In this document: positions 13,728-21,598 of the stretch, in pieces
Layout of the letters: every line of letters starts with the position of its first letter
Numbering within the stretch: the first letter of the stretch is position 1
Assembly: GCA_033721415.1 (NCBI GenBank)
Contig: JAWWAH010000011.1
Span: 1-26,195, forward strand
Reading direction: 5' to 3'
DNA: 26,195 nt
DNA from: JAWWAH01 sp033721415
GTDB taxonomy: Bacteria > Patescibacteriota > Minisyncoccia > Spechtbacterales > 2-12-FULL-38-22
Made by a program: the position numbers and the translations under genes
Notes under the pieces: generated by a model
The model's database searches: none
Told to the model about the DNA's origin: nothing
Seen by the model: the letters and a program-made list of their open reading frames with translations, nothing else

Positions 13728-13799
13728 TTGCGGGGGAGGGAATTGCACCCCCGATCTCCAGGTTATGAGCCTGGCGTGTTACTGCTACACTACCCCGCG
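13728..13799 (-). tRNA. Initiator tRNA-fMet (CAU) with an atypical elbow
   Basis: On the minus strand the acceptor CGCGGGG faces CCCCGCA, giving the C1-A72 mismatch that marks bacterial initiators. The anticodon arm is CCAGG-CUCAUAA-CCUGG, with two of the three usual G-C pairs next to the loop (the third is A-U). Oddities: the D-loop is only 7 nt (AGCAGUA) with a single G instead of G18-G19; the T-loop is UGCAAUU, with G where U55 normally sits; and the 11-24 pair is U-A, the elongator orientation. CCA is not encoded. All stems pair, one with a G-U, so it looks functional. Confidence 0.9.
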
Positions 13800-13810
13800 A
13801 TATATTCCTC

Positions 13811-13902
13811 TTCGCCTATCGGCGAATCGATAAAAAATTGTATGCGAGGTAGACCAGGGACCTTTTGTCCCGTTGAATCCAATAGATAAATTCAACCCCC
13901 GC
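13811..13902. other. Non-coding stretch with hairpins and a second copy of the initiator-tRNA 5' end
   Basis: CCCCGCGATATATT occurs at the 5' end of the initiator tRNA (13793-13806) and again at 13897-13910. Between them are three stems: TTCGCC/GGCGAA (13811-13826), GGGAC/GTCCC (13857-13871) and GTTGAAT/ATTCAAC (13872-13896). GCGAGG (13844-13849) can close onto CCCCGC (13897-13902). It has a tRNA-like closing stem but no legal cloverleaf. It may be a decayed tRNA copy or a small structured RNA. Confidence 0.4.
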
Positions 13903-13969
13903 GATATATTTATCGCCTTGCCTGTCTACTTATAGACAAGCTAAGCCAAAAATCTGTACAAGTATACCT

Positions 13970-13998
13970 ATTATAAGCATACTCAGCCTTTTTTATAA
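13970..13998 (-). promoter_or_regulatory. Candidate promoter for the tRNA block
   Basis: On the minus strand TTATAA, a 17-nt spacer, and a perfect TATAAT, between the end of the Rx4H protein gene and the tRNAs. The -35 is weak. Downstream is a TGTCTA/TAGACA hairpin (about 13924-13939). Confidence 0.4.
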
Positions 13999-14020
13999 CT
14001 TGTTTAGTATATCAGAGATT

Positions 14021-14557
14021 TTAATCATTGTCTAGAACATTTAGCTCTCTAAAAATATCTTCGTATATGCTTATGGTTTTTTTTGCAGACTCCTCTGTTA
14101 ATTTATAGCTAGGGTCATGAGCAATAAAGTTTCTAACCTTATGAACCCTCCAAGCATCGTCTAGCATTGGGAATTGTTTTGGGGTTATTTTCTGCATTCT
14201 CTCCCCCATTGTTTCTCCTGTATAGCCCATTTCCTGTATCAATCTATCCATTAAAGAATCGGCTTCCATTATAGCCATCTTCCATGATGTTTCATCCTCG
14301 CTCTCCATTTTCTCCAACACAGAACTCCACTTAGCATCTACTAAACTAAGATTTTCTGGCTTCTCGTAGCCGAGAGCTTCACGCCATTTTGCTATTTTAG
14401 ATTGAGGGACACGTTGCGTTATAAAATAAAGCCTAAACCATATTAAGCCCAGTGTAGCAGTTAATATGAGTCCAATGCCTTGGGCTACCCAACCATACCT
14501 AGAATAAAGTACCGAGTTTAATTGCTCTATTAAATTGTTTAACTCTTCTTCTATCAT
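14021..14557 (-). CDS. Membrane-anchored protein with a HEPN-like Rx4H motif, function unknown
   Basis: A 178-aa protein with one transmembrane segment at about residues 22-46 (WVAQGIGLILTATLGLIWF), a short basic stretch, and a helical soluble domain. The domain has WKMAIMEADSLMDRLI (about 92-107) and, near the end, VRNFIAHD with R142 and H147. That is the Rx4H pattern typical of HEPN-type helical bundles, with a conserved-looking helix after it. I do not recognise a characterised homologue. HEPN folds include RNases and non-catalytic partners, so nuclease activity is only a possibility. The gene begins 3 nt after the gatA stop and is the last gene of ligA-gatC-gatA. Confidence 0.7.
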   Translation of the reverse strand: MIEEELNNLIEQLNSVLYSRYGWVAQGIGLILTATLGLIWFRLYFITQRVPQSKIAKWREALGYEKPENLSLVDAKWSSVLEKMESEDETSWKMAIMEADSLMDRLIQEMGYTGETMGERMQKITPKQFPMLDDAWRVHKVRNFIAHDPSYKLTEESAKKTISIYEDIFRELNVLDND

Positions 14558-14560
14558 CTT

Positions 14561-15982
14561 TTAATTAATTTCTTTTTCAAATAACTCAGCAACATCGAGT
14601 AGCATTAAGTCTTTTTTCTTAGGTGCCATAATTTGCATACCAACAGAAAGCTCTACACTATCTTCTTTAACATTGCCAACAGGAATAGAGATTGCAGGTA
14701 ATCCAACAAGGTTAGCAATAACTGTGTATACATCTGATAAATACATTGATAGGGGGTCTTCTGTTTTTTCTCCAAACTTAAAGGGTAATGTTGGTGTTGT
14801 TGGAGAGATTATAACATCAACATCCTTAAAGGCATTATCTATATCTTGCTCTATTAACGCACGTACTTTTTGGGCTTTAAGATAATATGCATCGTAGTAA
14901 CCCGCAGACAAAGTGTAGGTTCCAAGCATTATTCTTCGCTTGGCTTCTTCTCCAAAACCATCTCCCCTAGTTTTAAGATAATTAGCCCAAAGACCTCCTG
15001 GATGATTTTCTTTTTGATGCATGCCATATCTAACTCCATCATATCTTGCTAAATTAGATGAAACTTCAGAAGGCATAATTATATAGTAAACAGCAAGCCC
15101 AAGTGAAGCATTCGGAAGTGAAATTTCTTTAATATCAGCGCCCATATTTTTATAGATATCAATCGCATCTCTTACTTTTTTCTCTACTCTAGAATCAAGG
15201 CCTTCACCAAAAAATTCTTTAACCACACCTATTTTTAAATCTGATGGATCTTTTTTTAATCCCTCTTCGTCTATATTACCCGAAGTGGCATCCATATCAT
15301 CTTTTCCTGCTATAGTGGGAAAAATTATCTTTACGTCTTCAACTGTCTGAGTTAAAGTTCCGGCCTGATCAAGAGATGAAGCCATAGCAATGAGTCCATG
15401 CCTGGATACTGCACCATAAGTTGGCTTAAAGCCAACTACCCCGCAAAAAGCAGCTGGTTGGCGTATAGACCCCCCTGTATCTGTACCAAGGGCATACGGT
15501 GCCAATCCGGCAGCCACAGCGGCCGCTGAGCCTCCAGAAGAGCCACCTGGAACACGGCTGAGGTCTAGGGGGTTCTTAGTTGGCCCAAATGCAGAATTCT
15601 CGGTTGATGAGCCCATCGCAAATTCATCTAAATTTGTTTTTCCTATAATTATCCCACCCTCTCCTTTTATTTTTAATACAACAGTAGCATCGTAGGAAGA
15701 AATATAATTTTCAAGTATTTTAGATGCGGCCGTTGCCTGTATACCATCTGTTAAAATATTATCTTTAACAGCATACGGGACACCAAAAAGAGAACCGTGA
15801 ATATCTGAAGAATAATTATCGTCTGCTTCTTTTGCTTCGCGCAAAGCAGCCTCTTCGTTAACATATAAAAAGCTGTGTATGTCTGTATCCTTATTCTTTA
15901 TTTTTGCAATATAATACTCCATCAATTCGGTAAAAGATGTTTCTTTGTTTTGTATTTTTTTTACGGATTCTTTGATAGTCAT
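14561..15982 (-). CDS. gatA: Glutamyl/aspartyl-tRNA amidotransferase subunit A
   Basis: The amidase subunit, which releases ammonia from glutamine for transfer to the misacylated tRNA bound by GatB. The amidase-signature triad is complete: K73 in PYAVKDNI, the cis-Ser S148 in GGSSGGSAAAVAAGLAPYALG, and the nucleophile S172 in TDTGGSIRQPAAFCG. The length of 473 aa is normal. It follows gatC after 35 nt; that spacer holds a direct repeat CTAGTAAT whose second copy touches the ATG. There is no Shine-Dalgarno sequence. Its presence means that Gln- and/or Asn-tRNA is made by the indirect route. Confidence 0.97.
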   Translation of the reverse strand: MTIKESVKKIQNKETSFTELMEYYIAKIKNKDTDIHSFLYVNEEAALREAKEADDNYSSDIHGSLFGVPYAVKDNILTDGIQATAASKILENYISSYDATVVLKIKGEGGIIIGKTNLDEFAMGSSTENSAFGPTKNPLDLSRVPGGSSGGSAAAVAAGLAPYALGTDTGGSIRQPAAFCGVVGFKPTYGAVSRHGLIAMASSLDQAGTLTQTVEDVKIIFPTIAGKDDMDATSGNIDEEGLKKDPSDLKIGVVKEFFGEGLDSRVEKKVRDAIDIYKNMGADIKEISLPNASLGLAVYYIIMPSEVSSNLARYDGVRYGMHQKENHPGGLWANYLKTRGDGFGEEAKRRIMLGTYTLSAGYYDAYYLKAQKVRALIEQDIDNAFKDVDVIISPTTPTLPFKFGEKTEDPLSMYLSDVYTVIANLVGLPAISIPVGNVKEDSVELSVGMQIMAPKKKDLMLLDVAELFEKEIN

Positions 15983-16017
15983 TACTAGGTTCTACTATTA
16001 CTAGCGCAGAGGTAAAG

Positions 16018-16332
16018 CTAGCCCTGCTTGTTTAATATGTTCTTTACTTTTGCAAAATTATCCTTTGTAAATGGAATTGCCCCTATTAAACGCCTTACCC
16101 TATTTGCACGCAAATTCTCTGGCTCTGGGCGTTGTTCATCCTCTCTTGTGGAATTACTTAATAGTGAGGCCTGTATCTTTGGAGATACCTTTCCTGTTTC
16201 TACCTTGTTAAGTTGTTCAACATAATCTAAAACATCAGATAGTTCATCTGCGTAATAATCAACTTCATCCTCGCTTATTTCAAGTCGAGCAAGGTTAGCT
16301 ATTTTTTTAACTTCTTCTTTTGATAATTCCAT
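16018..16332 (-). CDS. gatC: Glutamyl/aspartyl-tRNA amidotransferase subunit C
   Basis: Small stabilising subunit that wraps around the GatA-GatB interface. The sequence ELSKEEVKKIANLARLEISEDE and the LSDVLDYVEQLNKV helix are typical; RANRVRR and the PFTKDNFAKV tail match the usual DxPxxxL...F.VPKV end region. Length is 104 aa. It is located between ligA and gatA, 22 nt from ligA. Confidence 0.95.
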   Translation of the reverse strand: MELSKEEVKKIANLARLEISEDEVDYYADELSDVLDYVEQLNKVETGKVSPKIQASLLSNSTREDEQRPEPENLRANRVRRLIGAIPFTKDNFAKVKNILNKQG

Positions 16333-16354
16333 GCTAAAAATATGGTTTAAAACT

Positions 16355-18385
16355 CTAATTAAGTAACTTTAAAAATTCTTCCTCTGTTAGTATTTTTACC
16401 CCAAGTTCTTTTGCTTTTTCATATTTTGAACCAGGATTTTTTCCTATAACTACATAATCTGTATTCTTTGATACAGAATTCGAAGGATTGCCACCCAGTT
16501 CCCTAACCCTTGATTCTGCATCACTTCTAGGCATCTCTTCCATGGAGCCTGTAAAAACAAATGTCTTATCCTGTAATTTTGTCCCCCGTTTCTTGGGTTC
16601 TATTATTTTAACTCCCGCATCCAGCAACCTTTCTATAAACTCTATATTCTCTTTGTTAGCAAACCACTCATGAAGATGCTTTGCAACAACATCTCCAATA
16701 CCATCCAATGACCTAAGGTCTTCAAGAGAGGCTTTGGCAAGTTCTTTTATACTACCAAACTTCTGAGCCAAATCAACCGCTGTCTCTACGCCAACGTGTC
16801 TTATGTTTAGGGCATTTATAAATGATGCCAATGGAATACTTTTGCTTTCTTTTATAGCGCTCAATAGATTGTCAGCAGATTTTTCCTGAAATCCTTCCAG
16901 CGTTAGTAGGTCGCCCCTCTTTAAGGTAAAGATATCTGCTGCATCGGATATTAACTCTGCATCCATAAGCTTGTCTATGATTTTAGGACCTAGCCCTTCG
17001 ATATCAAAAGCTTCTCTGGATGTAAAGTAATAAAGATGCTCCCTCTTCCTAGACTCACAATTAGTGTTTGGACATCTCAGTATTGCCTCATCTTTTTTCT
17101 TTACAAGGTTGGTGTCACATTGAGGACATTTTTTTGGGGGTTTTATATTTTTAGTATCGCTTGGACGCATTTCTTCAATTACCTCCACCACTTTTGGTAT
17201 GACATCACCTGCTCTTTCAACAATAACTGTATCCCCTATACGAACTCCCAGCCTCTCAATCTCTTCAAAATTATGAAGAGATGCACGGCTTATCTGAACA
17301 CCTGCTATCTGAACAGGCCTCAATATTGCAATCGGTGTAACAGCACCTGTTCTACCAACCTGCACACGAACATCTTCTACAACAGTCGTAGATTGTTTTG
17401 GGGCAAACTTAAAAGCACGTATCCCACGAGGGCTTTTACCCGCAACCCCTAATTCGTTAAACAAATCATTATTATTTACAGAAGCTACAACACCATCTAT
17501 TTGATACGGTATACTCTCTCTATTGTCCTGTATATTGCTCCAATACTCGTAAACGCAAGCTGTGTCCTTGCATTCTTTAGCAGTTGGATCTGTCTTAAAC
17601 CCTATAGCTTTCATTACATCATGCTCTTGGGAATGGAATTCTGTCCCAATGTCAGTAATTATATCGTAGGCTATAAACGAAAGGGGCCTTGAAGCTGCTA
17701 GAGATGGGTCAAGTTGCCTAATGCTTCCTGCGGCAAGATTCCGAGGGTTAGCATACTTTTCTTCTCCACTTTTTTCTCTCGCTTCATTTAAGCTCTTAAA
17801 ATGATCTTTGTTGATAAAGACCTCTCCTCGAATTTCAAATGTACCGTCTTTCGTAATATTTTGAACTTTATCTCTTACTTTTTTGTTTTTTATATTCCCA
17901 AATAACTCAAGGCGTAAAGGTATGCTTCCAATTGTTTTTGCATTTTCTGTGACATCTTCTCCAACTTTTCCATTGCCACGAGTAGCAGCACGAACAAGAA
18001 CACCGTCTTCATATATTAAAGCTAGCGCTAATCCATCTACCTTTACTTCACAAAAATAATTAAAATCATCCCCCGTGAGACGTTTAATATAAGATTCCCA
18101 ATTCTCCAGCTCTTCCTTATTAAATATGTCTTCAATAGAAAGCATTGGTTGTGAGTGTTCTACTTTTTTAAATTTATCTAGGGGTTCCCCCCCAACCCTT
18201 TGAGTTGGGGAATCTTTTGTGAGAAATTCAGGAAATTCATCTTCTAATTTTTTTAATTCATGCTTGAGCGTATCAAAGGCCTCATCCGGAATTTCTGGAC
18301 TATCTTTAACATGGTAAAGATAACGATGGCGACTTATTATCTTCTTTAATTTTTCTATTCTTTTTTCTGCCTCTTTTTTGTTCAT
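16355..18385 (-). CDS. ligA: NAD-dependent DNA ligase
   Basis: Essential replicative ligase. Domain order: the Ia NAD-binding domain with the RYLYHVKDSPEIPDEAFD motif (21-38), the adenylation domain with K115 in EVKVDG, and NPRNLAAGSIRQLDP. The OB domain (RVQVGRTGAVTPIAILRPV) and the Cys4 zinc finger (CPQC...CPNTNC) come next, followed by helix-hairpin-helix repeats and a C-terminal BRCT domain of about 80 residues (TFVFTGSMEEMPRSDAESRV). At 676 aa all domains are present. The ATG comes directly after the CTAACGGG arm of a repeat element and there is no Shine-Dalgarno sequence. It lies downstream of the minor-pilin genes without a terminator between, so it may be co-transcribed with them. Confidence 0.98.
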   Translation of the reverse strand: MNKKEAEKRIEKLKKIISRHRYLYHVKDSPEIPDEAFDTLKHELKKLEDEFPEFLTKDSPTQRVGGEPLDKFKKVEHSQPMLSIEDIFNKEELENWESYIKRLTGDDFNYFCEVKVDGLALALIYEDGVLVRAATRGNGKVGEDVTENAKTIGSIPLRLELFGNIKNKKVRDKVQNITKDGTFEIRGEVFINKDHFKSLNEAREKSGEEKYANPRNLAAGSIRQLDPSLAASRPLSFIAYDIITDIGTEFHSQEHDVMKAIGFKTDPTAKECKDTACVYEYWSNIQDNRESIPYQIDGVVASVNNNDLFNELGVAGKSPRGIRAFKFAPKQSTTVVEDVRVQVGRTGAVTPIAILRPVQIAGVQISRASLHNFEEIERLGVRIGDTVIVERAGDVIPKVVEVIEEMRPSDTKNIKPPKKCPQCDTNLVKKKDEAILRCPNTNCESRKREHLYYFTSREAFDIEGLGPKIIDKLMDAELISDAADIFTLKRGDLLTLEGFQEKSADNLLSAIKESKSIPLASFINALNIRHVGVETAVDLAQKFGSIKELAKASLEDLRSLDGIGDVVAKHLHEWFANKENIEFIERLLDAGVKIIEPKKRGTKLQDKTFVFTGSMEEMPRSDAESRVRELGGNPSNSVSKNTDYVVIGKNPGSKYEKAKELGVKILTEEEFLKLLN

Positions 18386-18499
18386 CCCGTTAGAGCTTGC
18401 TGCTGTACAGTTTTATAGATGGTCTACATTTAGCGCAGCAAGCATTTGTTAATTTCTATACTCTATTCTTAGGACCCGTTAGGGCTAACTCTAACGGGA
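18385..18499. repeat. 115-nt structured element, copy 2, filling the junction between a minor-pilin gene and ligA
   Basis: Plus-strand ends TCCCGTTAGAG (18385-18395) and CTCTAACGGGA (18489-18499) are exact reverse complements. They are flanked by identical TTCA at 18381-18384 and 18500-18503, which looks like a 4-bp target duplication. A subterminal CCCGTTAG (18476-18483) forms a local stem with CTAACGGG (18491-18498). An internal GCTTGCTGC/GCAGCAAGC pair (18396-18404 region with about 18434-18443) adds a further stem. The element begins a few bases after the upstream stop and ends on the ligA ATG, exactly as copy 1 does at pheT. Confidence 0.75.
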
Positions 18500-18508
18500 T
18501 TCATTCTT

Positions 18509-18925
18509 TTAATATGTTACCTCAAATGCTCTGTTAGTGTCCCTGACTGATCCTATGGATTTTACGCACTGATACTTAGCTACACACGTTGAGCCCGATG
18601 ACATTGTCTCTCCTGTATCCCAGACAGATACTGTATAAGAGGCTCCATTATCTAATGCTCCACTACTCTGGCACGGAGATGCAGTTAAACAATTCCCTGG
18701 CGAAAAGTCTCCTCCTTCAATTCTTGCCTTGTATAAAGCTCTTTCTATTCCAGAATCTGCAGCATATATAGCAGGTACAAAACTCTGAACATTACGTGCT
18801 ATTTTTATCTCACCTATCAACAATCCCGCTATAGTAAACCCTATAGAAAAGACAATCCCCAAAATCATAATGGTTATATAAAGAGAAACACCATCTTCTT
18901 GCTTTTTATTAATTAATCTTTTCAT
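18509..18925 (-). CDS. PilX-like minor pilin / pilus assembly protein
   Basis: A 138-aa protein with a basic N-terminus, then DGVSLYITIMILGIVFSIGFTIAGLLI as a single hydrophobic helix. AIYAADSGIERALYKA follows, the segment typical of PilX-type minor pilins. There is no canonical G/FTLIE peptidase site; 'DGVSLY' is the nearest equivalent, as in many PilX proteins. Four cysteines lie in the C-terminal domain and may form disulfides outside the cell. It is the last gene of the pilD-minor pilin cluster and is followed by repeat copy 2 and ligA. Confidence 0.75.
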   Translation of the reverse strand: MKRLINKKQEDGVSLYITIMILGIVFSIGFTIAGLLIGEIKIARNVQSFVPAIYAADSGIERALYKARIEGGDFSPGNCLTASPCQSSGALDNGASYTVSVWDTGETMSSGSTCVAKYQCVKSIGSVRDTNRAFEVTY

Positions 18926-18940
18926 AAAAATTTGTTGTTA

Positions 18941-19579
18941 TTAAAGTGTATCTAATCTCCTTGATGTTACCGTGGTTTGAGTTTCAAGATTAACCGACTG
19001 AGCCTCTTCGCTTGCTCCTACACCTTCAGCTCGTATAGCTACGGTAACTCTTGATTGTATAGAGTCATTGCTTGGTTCACCTAGTGTTTCGAAATCGATG
19101 TCGGTAATACTAACTATCTCAGAATTGGTTAGTTTGATGGTATCTGGGGTGCCAAGTGGATCTTCTATATACTCTACAGAATTATCACTCAAATTCAATG
19201 TAAATCTAACACATAAATCATCAGCGTTAATAAATGTTATTTGGTCTGAGTCGCCATCGCCGTCTAAATCCACCATTTCAAATATTTTATCAACCGTTAT
19301 ACAAGAACCAGCAAGATCTCTTTGCGCTACTCTTAATTGCCTAGTCATAAATTCTAAAGAAAAATTAACAGATTCTGAAACCTGTTTTTCTGCAAATACT
19401 AAGCGCTGGGCCGTTAGAGAAAATGTAAACGCCCCCACGGTAGCACCGATAGTAATTATAAAAATAAACATTGCAACAAGCGACTCTATTATAGTAAAGC
19501 CACTTTCTGTTTTGACTTGTCTGGTAGGTAAAATTTTTCTTGTTTTGGTTTTCATCTTTTTTGGTTTAGTGCCAATCAT
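18941..19579 (-). CDS. PilW/PulJ-like minor pilin
   Basis: A 212-aa prepilin. The basic leader ends ESG, then the class III signal FTIIESLVAMFIFIITIGATVGAF with Glu at +5, cleaved by PilD after Gly. The C-terminal part is beta-rich, with VDLDGDGDSDQITF, an acidic Asp-Gly repeat that resembles a calcium-binding loop. It overlaps the end of the preceding pilin gene by 14 nt. The leader is long and the ATG seven codons in is an alternative start. Its position in a four-gene minor-pilin set points to the pilus tip or priming complex. Confidence 0.8.
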   Translation of the reverse strand: MIGTKPKKMKTKTRKILPTRQVKTESGFTIIESLVAMFIFIITIGATVGAFTFSLTAQRLVFAEKQVSESVNFSLEFMTRQLRVAQRDLAGSCITVDKIFEMVDLDGDGDSDQITFINADDLCVRFTLNLSDNSVEYIEDPLGTPDTIKLTNSEIVSITDIDFETLGEPSNDSIQSRVTVAIRAEGVGASEEAQSVNLETQTTVTSRRLDTL

Positions 19580-20051
19580 ATAAGTGGGTTTCTGCTACTA
19601 TATCTCTTGCATCCCATCTAACAATCGACTCAACCCTAATGAAAGAATTGCCATCAGAATCTATTTGGCCAGTCTGTATAATAATCTCGCGCTCGAAAGG
19701 TGTTGTTAGTGCCGACGTAGACACATGAGAATATCTGCTCGTACCATCGTTCCAGTACATGTCGAAGTCAGGAGCACAATTTATAAGGCTAATACTATCA
19801 AAATTAACACAGTAACTACCATCGGTTATTCCTGTATCATATGCATTACCATCTATCCAATTTGAATCTCTTATTCCGCGAACAACCTCTATCCCCTCTT
19901 GAGCTAGGTTTGCAGCAACAACGCTATTTCGCGTTGCACTAATTGTTTGCAAGCTGTCAGATATTAAAACAAGCATAGAGCCAACCCCTACTGTTAGAAC
20001 AAATATTGATATTAGAACTTCGAGTAATGTAAAACCTTTTTCCTTTCTCAT
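19566..20051 (-). CDS. PilV/GspI-like minor pilin
   Basis: A 161-aa prepilin with a short leader MRKEKG and the cleavage/helix segment FTLLEVLISIFVLTVGVGSMLVLI. NLAQEGIEVVRGIRDSNW follows and resembles the conserved region of PilV-type minor pilins. Two Cys residues lie in the middle (C82 and C92 region). It directly follows the GspH/FimT-like gene (1-nt gap) and overlaps the next gene, so the set is translationally coupled. Confidence 0.82.
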   Translation of the reverse strand: MRKEKGFTLLEVLISIFVLTVGVGSMLVLISDSLQTISATRNSVVAANLAQEGIEVVRGIRDSNWIDGNAYDTGITDGSYCVNFDSISLINCAPDFDMYWNDGTSRYSHVSTSALTTPFEREIIIQTGQIDSDGNSFIRVESIVRWDARDIVAETHLYDWH

Positions 20052-20052
20052 T

Positions 20053-20694
20053 TTATTGAATATATGTTACACCTATTTTATTGATATAAACCGTTATACT
20101 ACTCCCATTTGAATGATCTAAGCGTACAGCTACTTCATTGCATCCTACCCCCAATGGCTGATTAAATATTACCTCCGGATCTGGAGGAATAAATAGAATT
20201 CTTTGTTGTGGCGATGGGCTTCCGCATCTATCTATTCTCCCTATTATTATATTAGGTTCAAGAGGATATTCCCCAACAATTTCTGGCAAAAAAACGCCAG
20301 CAGAAGCTGCAGCTTCGCATGTTGACGCACCTCCTCCTGCGGTATTTAATGTACTACTTTGATTGCAATCAGCAAACAATGTTAAAGTATCCCCTCCTTC
20401 TGGCATATTCAAGCCATATCCACCTGGGCTCGCAGTCCCTGATGCATCGGGATGTTTTTTAGATGCAAGAGCATTACTCTTTGCTATATTTATAGCTTGG
20501 GTCACAGTTTGTGCAGAACGCTGAAGAGCATATCTTTCTGTGCTGCTCCTTGATGTGCCAACTAAAATACCCATCAGAATTGACATTATTGCCATTATTA
20601 CAAGTATTTCTATAAAAGTAAATCCAGATTCACGCTCTATAATTAGGGAATATTTTAGCTTTCGTTTTTTAGTTTTAAAATAATTTTTATTCAT
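20053..20694 (-). CDS. GspH/FimT-like minor pilin
   Basis: A 213-aa prepilin with a long basic leader (about 24 residues) before FTFIEILVIMAIMSILMGILVGTSRS. Next comes ALQRSAQTVTQAINIAKSNALASKKH, the helix characteristic of the GspH/FimT family. The C-terminal globular domain has three or four Cys. It is the first of the four minor pilins, 27 nt after pilD. Confidence 0.8.
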   Translation of the reverse strand: MNKNYFKTKKRKLKYSLIIERESGFTFIEILVIMAIMSILMGILVGTSRSSTERYALQRSAQTVTQAINIAKSNALASKKHPDASGTASPGGYGLNMPEGGDTLTLFADCNQSSTLNTAGGGASTCEAAASAGVFLPEIVGEYPLEPNIIIGRIDRCGSPSPQQRILFIPPDPEVIFNQPLGVGCNEVAVRLDHSNGSSITVYINKIGVTYIQ

Positions 20695-20721
20695 CTTCCA
20701 ATATATTATTTTGTGTAATTC

Positions 20722-21585
20722 CTACACAAACAATCCTAGATACCAATCTATTATGTCTTTACTCCAAAATAGAGCTATAAAGGTTCCAAATATTAAAAAT
20801 GGAGCAAAAGGCACTTTGCTTTGCAGGTTTTTTTTCTTAATTAATATAAGCACTATTCCTATTATAGCACCTGTAGTAAACGCTATAAACAAAGCTGTTA
20901 GTATTCCTGGGAAACCCAACAAAAGACCCATAAAAAAAGCAAGTTTAACGTCGCCAAACCCCATCGCTCTACCCTTTGAAAAATAGAATAAACTGAAAAA
21001 AAACAGAGCCGCAATCAGTCCGACTATAATTCCTGAAACTAAACTATTCAAATTTATTATATTAAAGGACCAGCTTTCAATAATCTTCCAATGCCCCAAA
21101 GTCCAGAAATTAAAGAAGCGTGCAAGTGCTGTAATTCCAATTAACGGAAATAATATCTTGTCTGGTATAAGATAATGCTTTAGGTCGTAAACAAAAATGA
21201 TCACTAAACTACTAACTGTAATCAGTAAAAAGACAAACTGTAAAATTAACTGGTAGTCCGCATTGGATAATTGAGAAATTGACACCTCATTTATAATAGA
21301 AAATTGATAATTAAAAATTAAAAGAAAAATAAATCCTGTTGTAACTTCTACTATTGGATACTGTAAAGATATAAACTCTCCACAACCCCTGCATTTCCCT
21401 TTTTGAATAATAAAGCTAACTACTGGTATAAGCTCTTGCCAGCTTAGTACTTTTTTGCATTTTATGCATTTTGAACGATCTTTTGTTATAGAATCTCCTG
21501 AATGAAGGCGATATATCACCGCATTCAAAAAACTGCCCACAATAAGGCCAAATAAAAAGATTACTATGTAAAGCAAATATGTCAT
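20722..21585 (-). CDS. pilD: Prepilin leader peptidase / N-methyltransferase
   Basis: Integral membrane aspartic protease that removes the leader from type IV prepilins and methylates the new N-terminus. The first helix is followed by GSFLNAVIYRLHSGDS and a cytoplasmic zinc-type Cys4 set (C40, C43, C65, C68). The catalytic aspartates are in VYDLKHYLIPD (D134) and GFGDVK (D212), and several transmembrane helices are visible. At 287 aa it is a full bifunctional enzyme. It heads its own transcription unit, with a promoter at 21637-21645, before the four minor pilins it processes. Confidence 0.96.
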   Translation of the reverse strand: MTYLLYIVIFLFGLIVGSFLNAVIYRLHSGDSITKDRSKCIKCKKVLSWQELIPVVSFIIQKGKCRGCGEFISLQYPIVEVTTGFIFLLIFNYQFSIINEVSISQLSNADYQLILQFVFLLITVSSLVIIFVYDLKHYLIPDKILFPLIGITALARFFNFWTLGHWKIIESWSFNIINLNSLVSGIIVGLIAALFFFSLFYFSKGRAMGFGDVKLAFFMGLLLGFPGILTALFIAFTTGAIIGIVLILIKKKNLQSKVPFAPFLIFGTFIALFWSKDIIDWYLGLFV

Positions 21586-21598
21586 ACAATATTTATGT

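Noticed and set aside
13614..13889. Open frames of 68-91 codons across the tRNA block
   Set aside because: They run through the initiator tRNA and the structured repeats, have no ribosome site and no recognisable protein pattern.
15983..16017. Third copy of the 115-nt element in front of gatA
   Set aside because: The gap is only 35 nt and has a CTAGTAAT direct repeat but no CCCGTTAG arms.
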